DNA of 64,000 bases from Amblyomma americanum (Eukaryota; Arthropoda; Arachnida; Ixodida; Ixodidae): contig NC_135497.1 of the NCBI RefSeq assembly GCF_052857255.1, positions 192,232,530 through 192,296,529 of the forward strand. Direction: 5' to 3'. Shown piece by piece: positions 38,265 to 50,194 of this stretch (its first letter is position 1; each line of letters begins with the position of its first letter). The notes beneath the pieces are model-generated. The model had not been told where the DNA came from and did not search any database. It saw only the letters and a program-made list of their open reading frames with translations. A program made the position numbers and the translations under genes.

Positions 38265-38484
38265 GATGGAAAGAAACGTGAACAGAGCGGAGCCTACGCG
38301 CTCCTCTGTTCGCATTTCTTTTTATCACGCTTTTACTTCGGCGGTAGAAAAAATATGCTAGAGTCGACCGTGATGCATCCGACGACTGTGACGTCTTTTT
38401 CTCCCCACCCAAGTAAAAGCACGATCAAATGAATTTCGAGCAGCGGGGTGCGTAGGCGCCGCGTTGTTCGCGTTTCTTTCCATC
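38265..38484. mobile_element. fold-back element with 80-bp inverted arms
   Basis: Left arm 38265-38344 (GATGGAAAGAAACGTGAACA ... CACGCTTTTACTTCGGCGG) and right arm 38405-38484 are inverted relatives at roughly 75-80% identity, with a 60-bp centre. There is no coding capacity. It is consistent with an old hairpin MITE; the ends of the element outside the arms are not certain. Confidence 0.65.
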
Positions 38485-38534
38485 ATTATATTACATTGAG
38501 TAAATTGGCTAAAAGCTGAATAAAAATTTACACT

Positions 38535-38580
38535 GGGTAAACTGGCTCCCTGGGTAAGCGGACACCTCAATCGCGCTTTC
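38535..38580 (+). repeat. GGACACCTCAATCGCGC module
   Basis: GTAAACTGGCTCCCTGGGTA then GCGGACACCTCAATCGCGCT matches the module seen at 26100-26155 and the antisense tail of the Ruka-like SINE (137-178). Confidence 0.45.
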
Positions 38581-39013
38581 AGATATGGTGCCCAGTAGTG
38601 TCCACTTGCAAAAAAACTGTGTTTTCGCAGAATATTTCGTGCTTAGCAATACTAACCCGCTAGTATTTTTTTTTTTTTCTGCGGTGTCTTGTACTTCGTT
38701 AGTTACCTTTTAGTCAACTTTGTTCATAACCCTTGTTATTCGTCTGTTAGTCACCTTTAAACGTTTCTCTTAACATTAAAAATGTTGTGTAATATTCTCC
38801 CCAGTCTCATTTTCGAACCTTTGTACTCAATACAATTTTCCGCATCATGTGAAATACTGTAGCTTACCTACCGTATTGCGTTGCATTCTATTATACCCTT
38901 ACCTTTTGTAAAATGATGCACGAGCTGCTTTTTGTGTCCTTCGCCTCCTGTATATGCCCCCCTTGCATAATACTTCTATTGCGAGCCTGTGAGATAAATA
39001 AATTAGAAAATAC

Positions 39014-39390
39014 TGCCGCGAATCTTTGCAGTGTTTGTTTGCTCCTTCTTTAAATCTGCCGCCGCGCCGCTTTGTCGTTTTGTTTGCGACGCAAGACGCG
39101 ACTAGATTTATCTAGATTGAACGCCGAGAGGAATAGCTTATTCTACGTTGTTCCAGAATGTTCTAGTAACTTTGCACGCTTTATCTCGAAAGATTTCTAT
39201 CAGCTTTAAATTGAGCACGGCCGACAGCGGCGGGCATTCTGTTCGACGACCGCCGAGCACGCTTGTCGCTACGCCACCGCCGAGTGATTCAGTCCATCGT
39301 GGGTGTAAGTCAGCCCAAATAAAGAGTTTTGTTTAGACACCATTTTCACAGCCTTTCTGCTCTCCGGAGTGCAGTCACCACTTGGTTACA
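39014..39390 (+). repeat. solo LTR with 4-bp target-site duplication
   Basis: Starts TGCCGCGAATCTTTGC and ends CACTTGGTTACA, obeying the TG...CA rule, and is flanked by ATAC on both sides (39010-39013, 39391-39394). An AATAAA at 39318-39323 is well placed as a polyadenylation signal. The related copy at 9016-9364 supports a dispersed family. The 4-bp duplication fits a Gypsy-like or BEL-like integrase. No internal genes remain, as expected after LTR-LTR recombination. Confidence 0.75.
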
Positions 39391-40181
39391 ATACAATAAC
39401 TTCAGTAAATCTTGCATCTGGGGTGGTTGGTGCGGCATTTTTAAAAAGTCAAACAGCGCAAACACAAATGACCGCACTCGTATACGTACCACCAGGCCTT
39501 TGGCGCAGCCAGGCTGTGCGCATGCGATGTGAAGCTGTATACCTAAGCGAGTTCTTGAGCGAGAAACAAAACCAGTTGATATTAGGGTTCATGCGTGTGC
39601 TGTCGTTTCTTCGTCGCGGTATGTAAGGTTGTTTGTGTTCGTGTTATTTTATATTTTAAAAAAAGGATAGTAGCTGCGTTTATATCTCTCGTCCTTGTAT
39701 AAATTCGCACCTATGGAACACAGCGTAACTTGTCACCGTCACCAAGCGCCAGAAGTGCAACATTAGCACCCGTCATTTTGCTGGTCCCAGTTGTTTGGGC
39801 ACAACTTTGGGCGGCGATGGCTGCTGGTTGTCTTTGTTGCGCGAAGACACGACCACATGCGGGCGCCTCTATACTGTGCGGTGTTAAGCAGTGTTGGAGA
39901 TGCCGGACGCAGTAACCAGTCATAGGATGGGGAGGGTAGGGTAGGTTTATGAAAGTGCAGCGTGCGCGCACAACGGCGACGTGATTTCGCCGAACATATC
40001 ACCTACAGCTGTAATTACAGCGAACTAAAGACAAAATCGTCCCCTCCATGTTTAACATGTCACTTCACATCGAGCGTGTTGAGGGCCAGGCCGAGGCGTC
40101 TTGGGAGCGCGCCTCTATAGCTGCGCTCGCAAGCAACTCCTCATTCAAAGAAGTTGGTTCTTGTATTCGCATGCAGCTTTG

Positions 40182-40645
40182 GCCGCCGCGGTGGCTCAGT
40201 GGCTTTGGCGTTCGGCTGCTAAGCTCAAGAGCTCGCGTTCAATCCCGGCCGCGGTTACTGTACTTAGACGAAGGCGAAATACAACAATGATATCCGTGCG
40301 ATGCGCGATGTCAGCGGATGTTAGAGAACCTCGGGTGGTCTAAATTAATCCGGACCCCTTGACTACGGTTAAAGAATGCAGCGCGAAAAGACAAGGAAAA
40401 ACGAAGAAGTGGACTGGACTGGCGCTGTGGTTAAAGAATGCAGCGCGAAAAAACAAGGACAAACGAAGAAGTGGGCAGGACTGGCGCCAGTCCTGTCCAC
40501 TTCTTCGTTTGTACTTCTTTTTCGCGCTGCATTATTTAACCATATTCACTGACCAACAAGCCCAAACGGCCTCTTTAGCCCTTGACTACGATGATCGGCG
40601 TAGCCCATATGTGTCGCTGTGGGGCATTAAACCCTACAGTTCACT
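40182..40645 (+). mobile_element. Ruka-like SINE split by a nested insertion
   Basis: The head GCCGCCGCGGTGGCTCAGTG (A box) and GCGTTCAATCCCGGCC (B box) lead into the SINE body up to 40367. After a 211-bp insert the SINE tail resumes at 40591 (GATCGGCGTAGCCC ... GGCATTAAACCCTACAG). The short TTAAACCC-type tail groups it with the copies at 1938, 21308 and 63778. Confidence 0.85.
40368..40578. mobile_element. long-hairpin element nested in a SINE, 12-bp TSD
   Basis: The insert is bounded by perfect direct repeats CCCTTGACTACG at 40356-40367 and 40579-40590. Inside, 40429-40542 is a near-perfect palindrome centred on GGACTGGCGCCAGTCC (40485/40486), with arms of about 57 bp starting GGTTAAAGAATGCAGCGCG. 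A third, direct copy of the left arm precedes it (40368-40428). No protein is encoded. About 36 bp of non-palindromic sequence (40543-40578) lies at the right end. Confidence 0.85.
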
Positions 40646-42436
40646 TTTTTTTTCACAGCTGTAGTCGTTGGTTACAGACACGATGATACGTACAGATGTT
40701 TACGAAATTTTGCACATAGTTATTGCATTTGCCTGTCTTGTCGGACTGGGAAACTTGGCAACCCGAAGCAATCCGGTTGGAGTGCAAGGACACTAGGATT
40801 TGCTGTGGTTCCTCTAGCTTTTTTTTGCTTTTCGAGATATATTTTATTTTTAAACTGTGCCACATGTCGGCAAAATCTACGCGCCATGACAACCATCAAG
40901 ATAATCATGAAGCAACATTAGAGCACTTCTAAAACAAGCACCGATAGAAGTTCTGCTTGGAGTAACAAACATACACTCTGAAGGTCCATGACGTGACGAA
41001 CACGATAAGAATACATTTGGTGAATTGGTCTGTTATAATGGAAAGATGATTTCAGATTTTATTATTCCATTCTATATTGTCTTTTTTTTTTCGCTCTTTG
41101 CCATTGCCTAAAGCGAAGCAACGCTCCCGCTATCGCTCGGCTTGAGCCATAGAGAAAAGCAAACGTAGGGCGCGGCGCTGTTCAGCCAACGAGAAAGAGT
41201 GACAAAATATGCACTGGCATCAAAATAGAAGCCTCCTGTTATCTTGGCGCTGGTCAACTTGACTGCTTCCCATCTCTGGCTAACTTTTGGATTCAGCAGT
41301 GCGCCTGTTTTATGGCTGTGCATCAGCTCTTGAAAGTCGATGTCTAATGGAGCACTGTTCCTCAACAATGGGTCATATTTTTCCCGTAGCGGCTGCGTCG
41401 TGCGGATGTTGCTTGGGCGCGTCATCGTGCATGCGCAGAACGGCGCCGGCTTGGCGTTGACAGCGGGCGCATGGAGGCCTTCCCATTACCGCCTGTGCGT
41501 TGCTGCACTACGGCAATACGAACCATGTAGTCAGCGACCGATGCTCCACCGTTGATGTACGGCGGTCAAATGCTTATTTATTACCGCTTCTCGTGTAAAG
41601 AGTTCACGTTTATTTTTGAACCACTGCACATTAAAGTACACCAAAATGTTCCTGTATTAGAATTATGCATGTGCATGGCAGTGGTCAAATTTCGAATGAT
41701 AAGACTTTTATATTTTTAGCTCATTCCAGCTGACTACATCTGCGATGCCTGTGCACAAGTGTAATCTTTTAAGTCGTAATTTTTTCAGAGGCTAGCCAAA
41801 CGCCAGAACGCACTTAAAGGAGCATTGACACCTAAGTTTAGTGGCATGTATTTCTCGTCTGCAATGATGCGGAAGATACTACTAAACATGAATCACCACG
41901 TGATATTCGCCTACGACCGCTAAATAATTTAAAATCGAATTTTTTTCTGTCATGCTGTTTTGGTTTCGGTCTCAACAGCCGAACGATCTCTCTGACGTCA
42001 AAGAGTGCTTTGTGTCGCGTGAGACATGGCAAAACGTTCATATAATCTCTGCTTCATCTTTTTAATGCACTACAGGGCTGAAGCCAGCCTTCCTTAAGAA
42101 CCGGAATGACAACAAATGTGCACGAAAGCAGTGATGTGCACGCCTGTGCACATTACTTTACAAATATTTTAGTCCTAAGCGAGGGTCAAAATCATCAAGG
42201 GTCTACAGCGACGACGACACAAGAAGAGAAGCCCGAGACACGAAATCTGGACGGAAGATGAGCGTGCTTCAAAACGGAAATCAAATGTACGAAAAGGCGA
42301 TGAGTATGTGAAAGGCTAGGCAGTTATTCCTCGCTAAGGCAGATGGGGCCCTGATGCACTCGCCGCCGTTGTCACGTATGCTGGACGATTCCATGATCCA
42401 ACAAATGAGTAAACCCAGCTAGTTGGTACGTTCTTC
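40646..42436. other. mostly unrecognised; one unassigned minus-strand frame
   Basis: The minus strand at 41108-41425 has a 105-codon open frame from ATG (MTRPSNIRTTQPLREKYDPL) of fairly balanced composition, ending in a region with YFVTLSRWLN. I recognise no family, and I saw no strong splice or promoter signal, so it is not called as a gene. The rest is unique. Confidence 0.35.
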
Positions 42437-42542
42437 GCATAAAAAGGGCGCAGCAGACGGGACCAAGAAAAGAAGACTCAAACACGGGCGCCCGTGTTCG
42501 TGTCTTCTTTTCTTGGTCCCGTCTGTTGCGCTCCTTTTATGC
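42437..42542. mobile_element. long-hairpin element, 53-bp arms
   Basis: A near-perfect 106-bp palindrome from GCATAAAAAGGGCGCAGCAG to its complement, centred on ACACGGGCGCCCGTGT at 42489/42490. It shares the GGCGCC centre and the layout of a GC-rich outer block plus AAGAAAAGAAGAC-type inner block with the element at 40368. No target-site duplication or coding sequence is evident. Confidence 0.75.
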
Positions 42543-45500
42543 TGACATTCCATGATTTCACACGCAAGCTGATCCTTGCTTTTTGCTAAGACTGCGATGA
42601 TGTGAGGCTGTGAAGGCATTCTTTGAATTGCAAGAGGTGTGCCGCAGTCACCCGTTTGAATGACGCCGCGTATTTCCCTGCACTACCATCTTGCACAAAC
42701 ACCATCCTGTCCGCCCGATATACATCCTGCTGCATATCAGAACAACATAGACTACATTACGTATACATCCCATAAACCGGGTACTGCGCTGCGTAAAGCA
42801 CTTCCATCCTTCTCCCGCGCCCTTGTTTCCTCGACAGAAAATGGCGTAGGACTTATGCGGAGCAGAACAGATAACCATCACCAGGAATATGAAACAAGCG
42901 CTTCTAGTTCCCTTGGCTACCACCACGTGGCGCATGACTTTTAACGTTTAAAACATAGCGCGTTGACATCATCCGTGACGTAAGAAACAAAGAGAAACGC
43001 CGAGTGGCTGCAACTGAATTGCTATAGGCCGCTTGGCCTAGCGGGACAGGCTGGCCAGGGCGCTGTCCCCAATTGCTGGTAATATTGCTCGTCCGATCTA
43101 GCTGCCATCTTCTTGAGGTTGTGCGGCTGCCCGTGGACCATGGTCGTCGACGCATGAATAACAACCATGCGTTTCGGGGGATTGCCATGATTCGGGGTCG
43201 TGGCCCTTGTGAAGTTATCGATGTTCTTTTTTATCTTTTTTTATAAAAGGCTTTCGAAAGCCCACTGAAGAAGGTAAAAAAGAACGTCGCTGATAGTGCG
43301 AGTGTTCTGCGAAGTCACTTTCTTTTTTGATAATAGAGCCGTCAGAAGCCTGCTGTCTCTTTGCTTTCTCATTCAACTCGCACTTGACTACCAATGAGAT
43401 GCAAAACCGAATGAGAATAGTATCGCATTCTTGCTACCAACATCTCCCAGCTAAACAGTCTGCAAATTCTCTAATAGTTTCAACGGTGGCAGAGTTCATG
43501 GCCTCACAAGCCCTCTTTTCTTCAACATGTTGCCTGCGGGTTCTTTGCCACTCGTTTGGCGAGCGCTTCTCCACCGCTGTTCCTAACTTCCTTACTTTCC
43601 TTTAGCGCGACAAGTCTCCTCCATTCGTCTCGTCAGACTGAAACGTCCGGTGCACACTTTTGGCCTGTCCTTAATGACGCTTGAATGAGATATTAGAGGG
43701 GTCATCAGTGTCGGCGATTAAACCAAGGGCACAGCCTCCGCGATACTCGCCTCGACTTGGAGAACCCGCTAGTTTCTGCCACCTTATACGAACCGCGATG
43801 GCGCTCTCCCTGAGCAAAGCTAAACCGGGCGGAACGACGTAAAAGGGTTCCCGAGAGTGCCGGAAGTACTGACCCGTTTCCGGACCACAGCCTCCAGACA
43901 CAGTGGGCTTTTCTTTTCCCAAATGAGGTGCACTGCACGCTGGGACGGCCTCGATCCCGCTCGTCACGGTCGCCCGATCCCTATCGGGGTCTGTATAAAC
44001 GACAAGCGGAAGCTGGAAGTAGCGCTGTTCCCATCCAAGATGCGCACGGGACTGCAGCCCGAGGCGGCTGGGAGAAATTCATTGTTCTTAATGTGGAGTT
44101 AAGCGGCCTAAGTGCGCGGTGCAGCAATTACGAGCCGCCTTATAATGCTGTTGAAATGAGTTCTCGTGCACTCAACTGCCGCCATATTGTCGTGCAATCA
44201 CATCAGTATCGCGCTGAAGCGGCGGACTAAATCTGTGAACTTGACTGGTCTAGCCGGCGCGCGCAGATATAAAATATTTAATGCTCCACCTGGAATAGCT
44301 GGAAGAGCGCAACGTATACTTTCTCGTGCCCGTTAACGTAAGGTGTTCTTGCGAAGTTGCGCGGTCACTTCCGCTTTTACTTGTACTCGTGCAAAATCTT
44401 GAACGTAGGGGAACCTAGGGCAGTGCCTCTTCTACTATCAATACCTGTCAGACCATCCGCTCTTCAAAGGGAGCACCGTTCACCGGTCATCCGCTTTGTG
44501 GCGAGCTCCGGTGGGCGCCCGTATTACGTCACTCGGGCTTTGGCGGTGCTTCCGCCGTTACTGAGGCTGCGCCGGGCGAAGAGCGCATGCCATTCCCACT
44601 CTCGCGATCTTGCTCAGTGCGAGGCCTCGCGAGAGCGGGGTGGGCGTGCCTCCTCGCTTAGCGAAGTCTGGATGCCGGTGGACGCCGCCAGTATAGGAGC
44701 GCCGCCGGTCGGCAACTCTCCCGTCCCTGTCACGGTCGCCGACGGCTCTGAATTTTTTTTCTCACAAAACCTGCACACCGGTTAATCGGAGACCTGCTGA
44801 CGATGAAGCCTTGCGCGTGTCAGTGAATGCGTCGTGGCGGAAAGCACCGAATCTGAATCCCAAACTTACCGATGCCGAATGGCAGCGGTTTTGAGAGATA
44901 CTCTAAGTTGAGTAGACTGAGCGTGATTTGATAAATATAAGAAGAAAAGCTTGAATATTACGAAAATGTTATTTTGTGGTCGGACGCACCATCGTTGCCA
45001 AAAGTAACCACGCAATGGGCTCTGTTTCTTGGCCGCATAGCGGAGCACTTCTTGCACCCGTTAAGGTATAAACCTGTGCAAGGCAAGGAGAACCCGTGTC
45101 TTCACCTTTCGGTACATTTTGGTCTTTAGGAGTGCCGTAAGGGTTCCACAACACATATGTGGCCGAGAAGGAAACCCAGTTACCTGGTTGCTCTTGAAAA
45201 AACTGTACATTTTACTGCTTGTTGCATGCAGAATTGATGCCTTCAATTCGTGCTAATAAATCTAAACCCGCTTTCTTCCATGCAGCGAGTACTCCTAAAC
45301 CTACATTGGCGAGAGAACAACCACCAAGATTCTATTTAATCGTTCCAAGTTCCTTCTCTGGCAAGAAGCGCCTCGAGTAAACGTTGGCTACGGTAACGCG
45401 TCAACCAAAAGTTCTTAAGGCGCTGGTGTTTGGGACCTATTTATGAGAGAACGCAAGTTTGCGGTAACAGCATTTGATATTATGTATATAGATCACATCA

Positions 45501-45699
45501 TATTCAAATACCACTGAATTTGTAAAAAAAAAAAATTCACAGGCGATCATACGATGTAAAGCGAGAAATCTTGCGTTGCAGCCCTCTTGGTTGTACATTT
45601 CACTTCGGCAATGATCACCTTCACTTTGCGTCTTTGAATTGTATTTCGTCGCTGCAGTTTGGTTCCACTGTTGCGTAGGCTTCTCGTGGGTGGATGCGT
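42543..45699. other. no gene recognised; nested hairpin and CpG-rich block
   Basis: At 43219-43289 inverted arms (CGATGTTCTTTTTTA and its near complement) enclose a 14-bp palindrome GGCTTTCGAAAGCC. From 43690 to 44780 the DNA is unique and CG-rich and contains a CRE-like TTACGTCAC at 44524-44532; it could be a promoter or exon region. No reading frame is supported. Confidence 0.4.
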
Positions 45700-45990
45700 C
45701 TGGAAAATGGAAATGGGTGGATTGGGTGAGGGAGGGATAGAGGGAGGGAGGGAGGGAGGGACCTGCTGGCGGGAGGAAGTGGGTGGTGTGAGGTTGGTGG
45801 CCTTCTGTGGGGTGGAGGTTGTTTGTTGGTGACGGGTTAGTTGTTGCTGGAGGCCTTCTATACAGTGAAAATGGGTAGCTGGGGGCGAGTGAAGCTTCTA
45901 GATGGCGAAGAGGGGTTGATTGATGATGGGAGGAGATTGTGGAGGGGTTGAGATGGTGGAGGCCTCCTGGGGACTGGCGGCGGCGTCACT
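45700..45990 (+). repeat. strand-asymmetric G-rich tract with G4 motif
   Basis: The plus strand is strongly G/T-rich with very little C. 45727-45760 contains successive GGGAGGGAGGG runs that satisfy the four-run G-quadruplex rule. No open frame is convincing. Confidence 0.7.
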
Positions 45991-48900
45991 CAATTCCAGA
46001 CGGATGGATTTTGTCGCAGTGAGATTGGTAAGGACAAGGCAATAATAAAAAAATATTTCCAGGACAGTTTGTAACCCGGTGGCACTGTTGAGTCGCAGTA
46101 ATAAATCACGAATCTGGGTAGCCAAGCGTAGGTGCTGTCACCGTGCCACTTAAGCGTTATTAATGCTTTGCATGCTTTTCATCGAAATGAGAAAAAAAGA
46201 TCCCCGTGAAGAGCAAGGAACCTGCCGATTAAAATTCTTCAGCTGCCTTGTTCAAAAGAATCCACACTGTGGCGAGTGTGGCAGAAGAGGCTGCGCTGCC
46301 TCTCGTGGCGGTGCCGTGTATAGTGTGCGTGCGCCTCGCACCCGCCGTGGTTGCGGGGAAAAAGAGAGCGCGACGCAAGCATACTGCTGCTCTTGGAACA
46401 TGGAAGGGCTTGAAGTACACGGAACACGGAAGGGCGTTGCTTCTTTATTGGTTGTTTGTGTCATTCTTCCCTCAGCCGCTTGTATCAGGGGTAGGCCGTG
46501 GGCAGAGCGATGCCACCTAGCGCTGGGGCGTTTGTCGGAAAGCTCGGACACTTCAGTGAAACGCAAATGCGATAGGCATCGTTTCACAATGTCTGTGCCA
46601 GGCGCGCTTTACTATGGTTCATTTTTATTCTACGCTAGTCCCTTTTCAGGGAAACAAGCAAAGCCACTGCTCGATGAGGTTTAATATCGAACCGCGCTTA
46701 AACAACAGCACTGCCAGCTTGTACAAGTTGAGCGCGAAAGGGAAAACGAAATAGCCTGAAGAAATTATAGGCTGTCAGGAACACGACAAAATTCACTAAA
46801 ATAAATGTAAATGTGCCGTGCAATATTCTGCGCCCACGCAAAACGTCGTCTTGTAAGGCAAGCTATGACGTCAAGGATAGTGGAATAGAAAAGGATCACA
46901 TGCCAGATATTGCGATATGGCACTGTATACTCCATGCTTGATGGTTCACTGCTTGCCAGCAAACTCTTCTGCGCTGTGCCGAATTGCTGTTTCTCTGGCA
47001 GTTTACTGCGCCGCAAGCGCACTTTGCGGCGTAGCTGAGAACGGAATCACGCACGAAAAAAACTTTTTCGTCCTTATGGCCAAGGGGTGCTAGAAAGCGA
47101 GGAAGCCTGCTTCGACACCTCTTCTTCCTTGCAACTGTGAGCACCTCATGACACATATCGAACTCAGCTTTTTCGTCCACACTCGCCGGCAACTGCAGGA
47201 TATTTTCAGGAGGACAAATTTCCGATATCATGATAAAGCGTCGGTAATGAGGGAAGAGCGATTTAGAACAAGGGTATATATCCTAAATTAGCCTCATTAT
47301 TAAAATAACGTCGCTCTGTGTTTTTTTTATTGTAGCTGCCTCTTTCGTGTTGACAAGACCGTATTCATCCATTCGTGAAAACGTTAGGCCTTAAGTGTCC
47401 ACTGTGAAATGTAGCTCCTCTTACGAACCCAGCAATTAGCACGTTAGCCCATAACAACGGTTCAGACTACGATGACGCAAAAGCGCACGTGCGCAACCAC
47501 TCCTTCATGTTCGTGCATGTGATTAAGGGTTTAGTCCCCTTCGCGATGCCCTTCGATTGTGAACGACTGCCGCATCACCGCGAGCCCTCCTCCTCACAGT
47601 AGGTCCCGCTCGGCTCCCCTGCGGGTACGTGCAGCGGTGTGATGCAATCTATAGCTGCAGGAACCCGAAGGGCGGCGAAATTCGAGGCCGGCCAGGCTGC
47701 CGACGGAGCCGTGCTTCCTCCCCGCAGTGTGGAAAGCAAAGGTTGCTGCGACCGCATGCGCCGGAAAGGAAGAGGGAAATATCGGGTCCCGAATGGTGCG
47801 AGGCGGAGGCGTGCTGGCCGCCGGCGTAGCCATCCCGCAAGAGGGAGAGGCGCCCGTCCCTTCTCCGGCGCCGTCGAAGCCGCTGCCGCGCCGGCAGTCG
47901 CCGAGAGTACACGGGCACCGGGAACGGCGTCAAATTGAATCCCAAATCGAATCATCGTTGTGCGGAGCCTCTCAAAACAAATTTGCAGCCAAAATTACCT
48001 TCATTGACTCGATCAGGGCCTCGGAGAGAGACCCAATTGGGGAACCCAATTTGCGTCTCGCGCGCCGCTCTCTTCCCCCCCCCCCCCCTTTTCTGGTTGC
48101 TGCTTTGCTTCCCTCGTTTCGCCGCGCTTTTCTCCCGTAGCCATCCCGCCACCACCTCGCGTTCCCTGCCATGATAATGTTTCCCGCGTTTTCTTTGTTT
48201 CTCCTACTATCTCATCCCTCCCCTCCTCGCGCGGCACTGCGGCCGTGCCTTTTCCCCTTTTACCGTCTCCGCTTCTCATCACTCCCTCTTCGCTATTCGC
48301 ATCGTACATCCTGTTCCCTTTTCCAACAGCCTTCTTGCTCAATTTGCTGCTTTTATTTACCGCCAGCGCTGTGCCGCAGCGCCCTCCTCTCCCCCTGCTC
48401 GCCTCTTGCTCGCTACCTTTGTTTTGCGCTTTGCCGTCGTTCCTTTCCCCCGCGCGCGCCCTTGTCTTGCAAAGCGCGTTTTCTGTGCAGTTTTGCTTCT
48501 GCTCCTGGCGCATCAAGCGGAGCTCCTTGCCGACGACGGTGCGCGCAGGGTGGTTCCCTGTAATCATGGAAACGCGGTCTAGGCACTCGCCCTTTGCTCG
48601 TGCTTTGTAAGTAACGACAGCTCGCCGCGGTTTCTCGACTGCGGCTCTTTCTCCCGTCCCCTGGGCTGCTTTTCTGCGTCGTCGTCGTCGTCATCGGGGA
48701 TTAAATTTGTCCGCGCGACCTGCTGTAACGCGAATGAGCGTCCGGAAGGAGGCAACGGCGCGACATGTTGGTGCCTGTTATGGGTGCAGCTGTGCAGGCA
48801 AGTGCCGCTATTTAGATGGAGGCAAAATGCAAAAACACCCGTGTGTTGCGATTTCGGTGCACGGTAAAGAAATTCCGAGCGGTCAAAAATAACTTGGAAC

Positions 48901-50089
48901 CCTCCACTACCGCGTGCCTGATACTTTCGTATCAGGCAAGGTATAGATCGGAATCGATCAATCAGTCATTCAATCAGTCAATCAAAGCAACTAAGCAGAA
49001 AATGAGTCACGAATTCCGTAGCCCTTAAACGCTGAGTTGTGAGGCCGGTTGAGTACCTCCTTGAATAAAAGTGTTTGGCACCAGAGCTAGTATTTTGTGA
49101 GAGGCCGCTATGTGGCCATGTCCACTTAGATTCCTGCAGTTTGCTTTCAACCCCAAATGCGCAAATTATGACTGCGTGATGACAACTTAACAATATTTGC
49201 GGTTACGTCATCTCGACTGAAACCGCACTTGCCACGGAGGTAGTGAGCGCAGTGGGCAAGGAAATGAGATAATACTTGCATAATTTTTATGACTCATATT
49301 AAACACTCCGAAAGCAGAAACAGGTCGCTGTGCTTGATTTAAGGGTGGTAGGAGCTTCTGCACAACTGACTTGAGCGGACACAGCGCGAGTGGCGTTTTC
49401 CTTTTTTTATTTTGAACCAAGAGAACGCGCGCAGTCTCAGTCGTGTCTTTTTGTATACGTGTGCGTTTAATGCACACTGTCCTAGCTACTTCGTGTGGAC
49501 GAGGTTTTCTCCTTTATCTCAACCCACTACCTGTCGTCTTAGTTTGTCAACTAGCAATAGTCGCCCCTAAATTTACATGTCATTGGGTGCAAAGCTTTGA
49601 TATTTTTAGCTTTTTTAACGCATTCTATTCTTTTTCATAGTTTCTGTCCGGTAAGTAATGTACTCAGCACCACACTGTCGGCGCCTGAGCACTAAAAAAG
49701 ACTAAGTAAGAGAAGCGCTCGAGAAAACCAAGCGCCGTTTCTTAGCACACTTATTCACTAAATGAATGTCGATCTTAAAAAGGTGCTACTGAAAGATCCC
49801 TAATCAGGTACTGTTTCTCACCTAGCCTAGGGAGCCATGGCAGCATGTCGACGCCCTTGAAATCGAGTCGCGTATAGAGTCACTGCCTTTTTTCTTTAAA
49901 TAGTATTTTTTTTTAATTCCCGTGAGGTTTGCCATTTCCTTAGAAGTACTTGTTGCTGGGTGAGTGGGACCATGGCTGCTAAAAGATCGAAATGCGCAAA
50001 AATAAATTGCACACAGAGGAGGCGAGGTTGACAGGACAGCGCAATATTCTCCCTTTATTTCCTGCAAATGGACACTGAGCTGAAATATG
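45991..50089. other. no gene recognised except a SINE; GC-rich block 47560-48700
   Basis: The 47560-48700 block is CG-rich on the left and pyrimidine-rich on the right, with a C run at about 48077-48088. Its many overlapping frames are compositional. A minus-strand frame at 46896-47231 has several Cys residues but no family I recognise. Confidence 0.4.
48797..48950 (+). mobile_element. decayed Ruka-like SINE
   Basis: GATGGAGGCAAAATGCAAAA, GTGTTGCGATTTCGGTGCAC, then GGAACCCTCCACTACCGCG follow the SINE body order. The tRNA head is barely recognisable. The tail contains a perfect 10-bp-arm hairpin, TGCCTGATAC-TTTC-GTATCAGGCA (48915-48938). Confidence 0.65.
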
Positions 50090-50148
<59 letters not shown>

Positions 50149-50194
50149 TTGATGATTGATTGATTGATTGATTAATTAATTAATTGATTGATTT
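50090..50194. repeat. (ATTT)n followed by (TTGA)n
   Basis: About 15 ATTT units run to 50150, then GATT/ATTA variants to 50194. A compound microsatellite. Confidence 0.95.

Noticed and set aside
46896..47231. Cys-containing minus-strand frame
   Set aside because: No recognisable spacing of Cys/His residues for a known finger or secreted-peptide family.
47560..48700. Several 100-180 codon frames on both strands
   Set aside because: They overlap one another in a CG- and pyrimidine-rich block and show no domain or conserved motif.
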